In this document: one piece after another, positions 5,675 through 5,976 of the stretch | How positions within the stretch are numbered: the stretch's first letter is position 1 | Layout of the letters: each line of letters opens with the position of its first letter | Origin: Chloroflexota bacterium | GTDB taxonomy: Bacteria > Chloroflexota > Limnocylindria > Limnocylindrales > CSP1-4 | Direction: 5' to 3' | NCBI GenBank assembly: GCA_021812735.1 | Contig: JAKAMV010000649.1 | Span: forward strand, 1 to 5,976 | Length of the DNA: 5,976 nt | Notes under the pieces: generated by a model | What the model saw: the letters and a program-made list of their open reading frames with translations, nothing else | Told to the model about the DNA's origin: nothing | Database searches by the model: none | Translations under genes and position numbers: made by a program

Positions 5675-5976
5675 AGTACCTCGACGAGTACCGCGACCCC
5701 GTCCTCGCCAAGAAGCTGCTGGTCGAGATCCACCGGATCACGACCCGGCCGTGGACCCTGATGGAGGTCTGCGGCGGCCAGACCCACACGATCGTCAAGC
5801 AGGGGATCGACGAGGCGCTCCCCGAGGGCGTCCGGATGATCCACGGGCCCGGCTGCCCGGTCTGCGTCACGCCGCTCGAGCAGGTCGACAAGGCGCTCGC
5901 CATCGCCGTGCGCCCCGACGTCATCTTCGCCAGCTACGGCGACATGCTGCGCGTTCCCGGCTCGACCACCGACCTC
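5671..5976 (+). CDS. hypD: Hydrogenase maturation protein HypD, cut by the window edge
   Basis: HypD is the iron-sulfur scaffold protein on which HypC, HypE and HypF products assemble Fe(CN)2CO. Only the first 102 codons are present; the frame is open to the last base. Recognisable features are the opening [10 protein letters not shown], the motif EVCGGQTH (32-39, C34 being the active-site Cys of the family), [11 protein letters not shown] (58-68, with C62 and C65) and the following [11 protein letters not shown] block. The C-terminal [4Fe-4S] cysteines lie beyond the window. The GTG start overlaps the hypC stop as GTGA, which indicates translational coupling. GGAG at 5665-5668 is only 2 nt from the GTG, too close to act as a normal ribosome site, so re-initiation after hypC is the more likely mode. 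No sign of damage is seen in the visible part. Confidence 0.96.
   Translation, partial: MKYLDEYRDPVLAKKLLVEIHRITTRPWTLMEVCGGQTHTIVKQGIDEALPEGVRMIHGPGCPVCVTPLEQVDKALAIAVRPDVIFASYGDMLRVPGSTTDL

Noticed and set aside
1..5976. CRISPR array, insertion sequence or phage genes
   Set aside because: No regularly spaced direct repeats, terminal inverted repeats with a transposase, integrase or phage structural genes were seen on either strand.

Overview
The window is very GC-rich (roughly 70% by eye), and every real gene has strong G/C third positions, so many long ORFs in other frames are shadows. Codon use, the two uncharacterised proteins in the middle and the gene mix suggest a high-GC bacterium. 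My best guess is a Chloroflexota lineage of the Limnocylindria type, with an actinobacterium as the alternative. This placement is inference from remembered protein style, not from a search.

Layout from left to right: (1) positions 1-562, minus strand: a DUF1638 protein whose 3' end lies outside the window. (2) 563-745: a divergent intergenic region with a 7-bp inverted repeat. (3) 746-1897, plus strand: a membrane-anchored, two-lobed extracytoplasmic protein of unknown function. (4) 1898-2066: an intergenic region with a perfect 10-bp inverted repeat flanking a possible -10 box. (5) 2067-2570, plus strand: a 167-residue beta-rich protein that looks internally duplicated. (6) 2571-2921: a 351-bp stretch without a convincing gene. 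It holds three consecutive stem-loops, one with a perfect 15-bp stem. (7) 2922-5976, plus strand: hypF, hypC and the first 102 codons of hypD, tightly packed. hypC starts 5 nt after the hypF stop, and hypD starts inside the hypC stop codon as GTGA.

The hyp genes form the part with a clear common job. HypF turns carbamoyl phosphate into the carbamoyl group passed to HypE. HypC and HypD form the complex on which the Fe(CN)2CO unit of [NiFe]-hydrogenases is assembled. The HypF, HypC and HypD signature residues that can be checked here are intact, so the organism very probably makes a [NiFe]-hydrogenase. hypE, hypA/hypB and structural genes would be expected downstream or elsewhere.

The least explained part is the leader before hypF (2708-2800). 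Three tandem hairpins there expose C-rich, anti-Shine-Dalgarno-like loops on the plus strand, which read as GGA-containing loops on the minus strand. I see no CRISPR array, tRNA, rRNA or insertion sequence.
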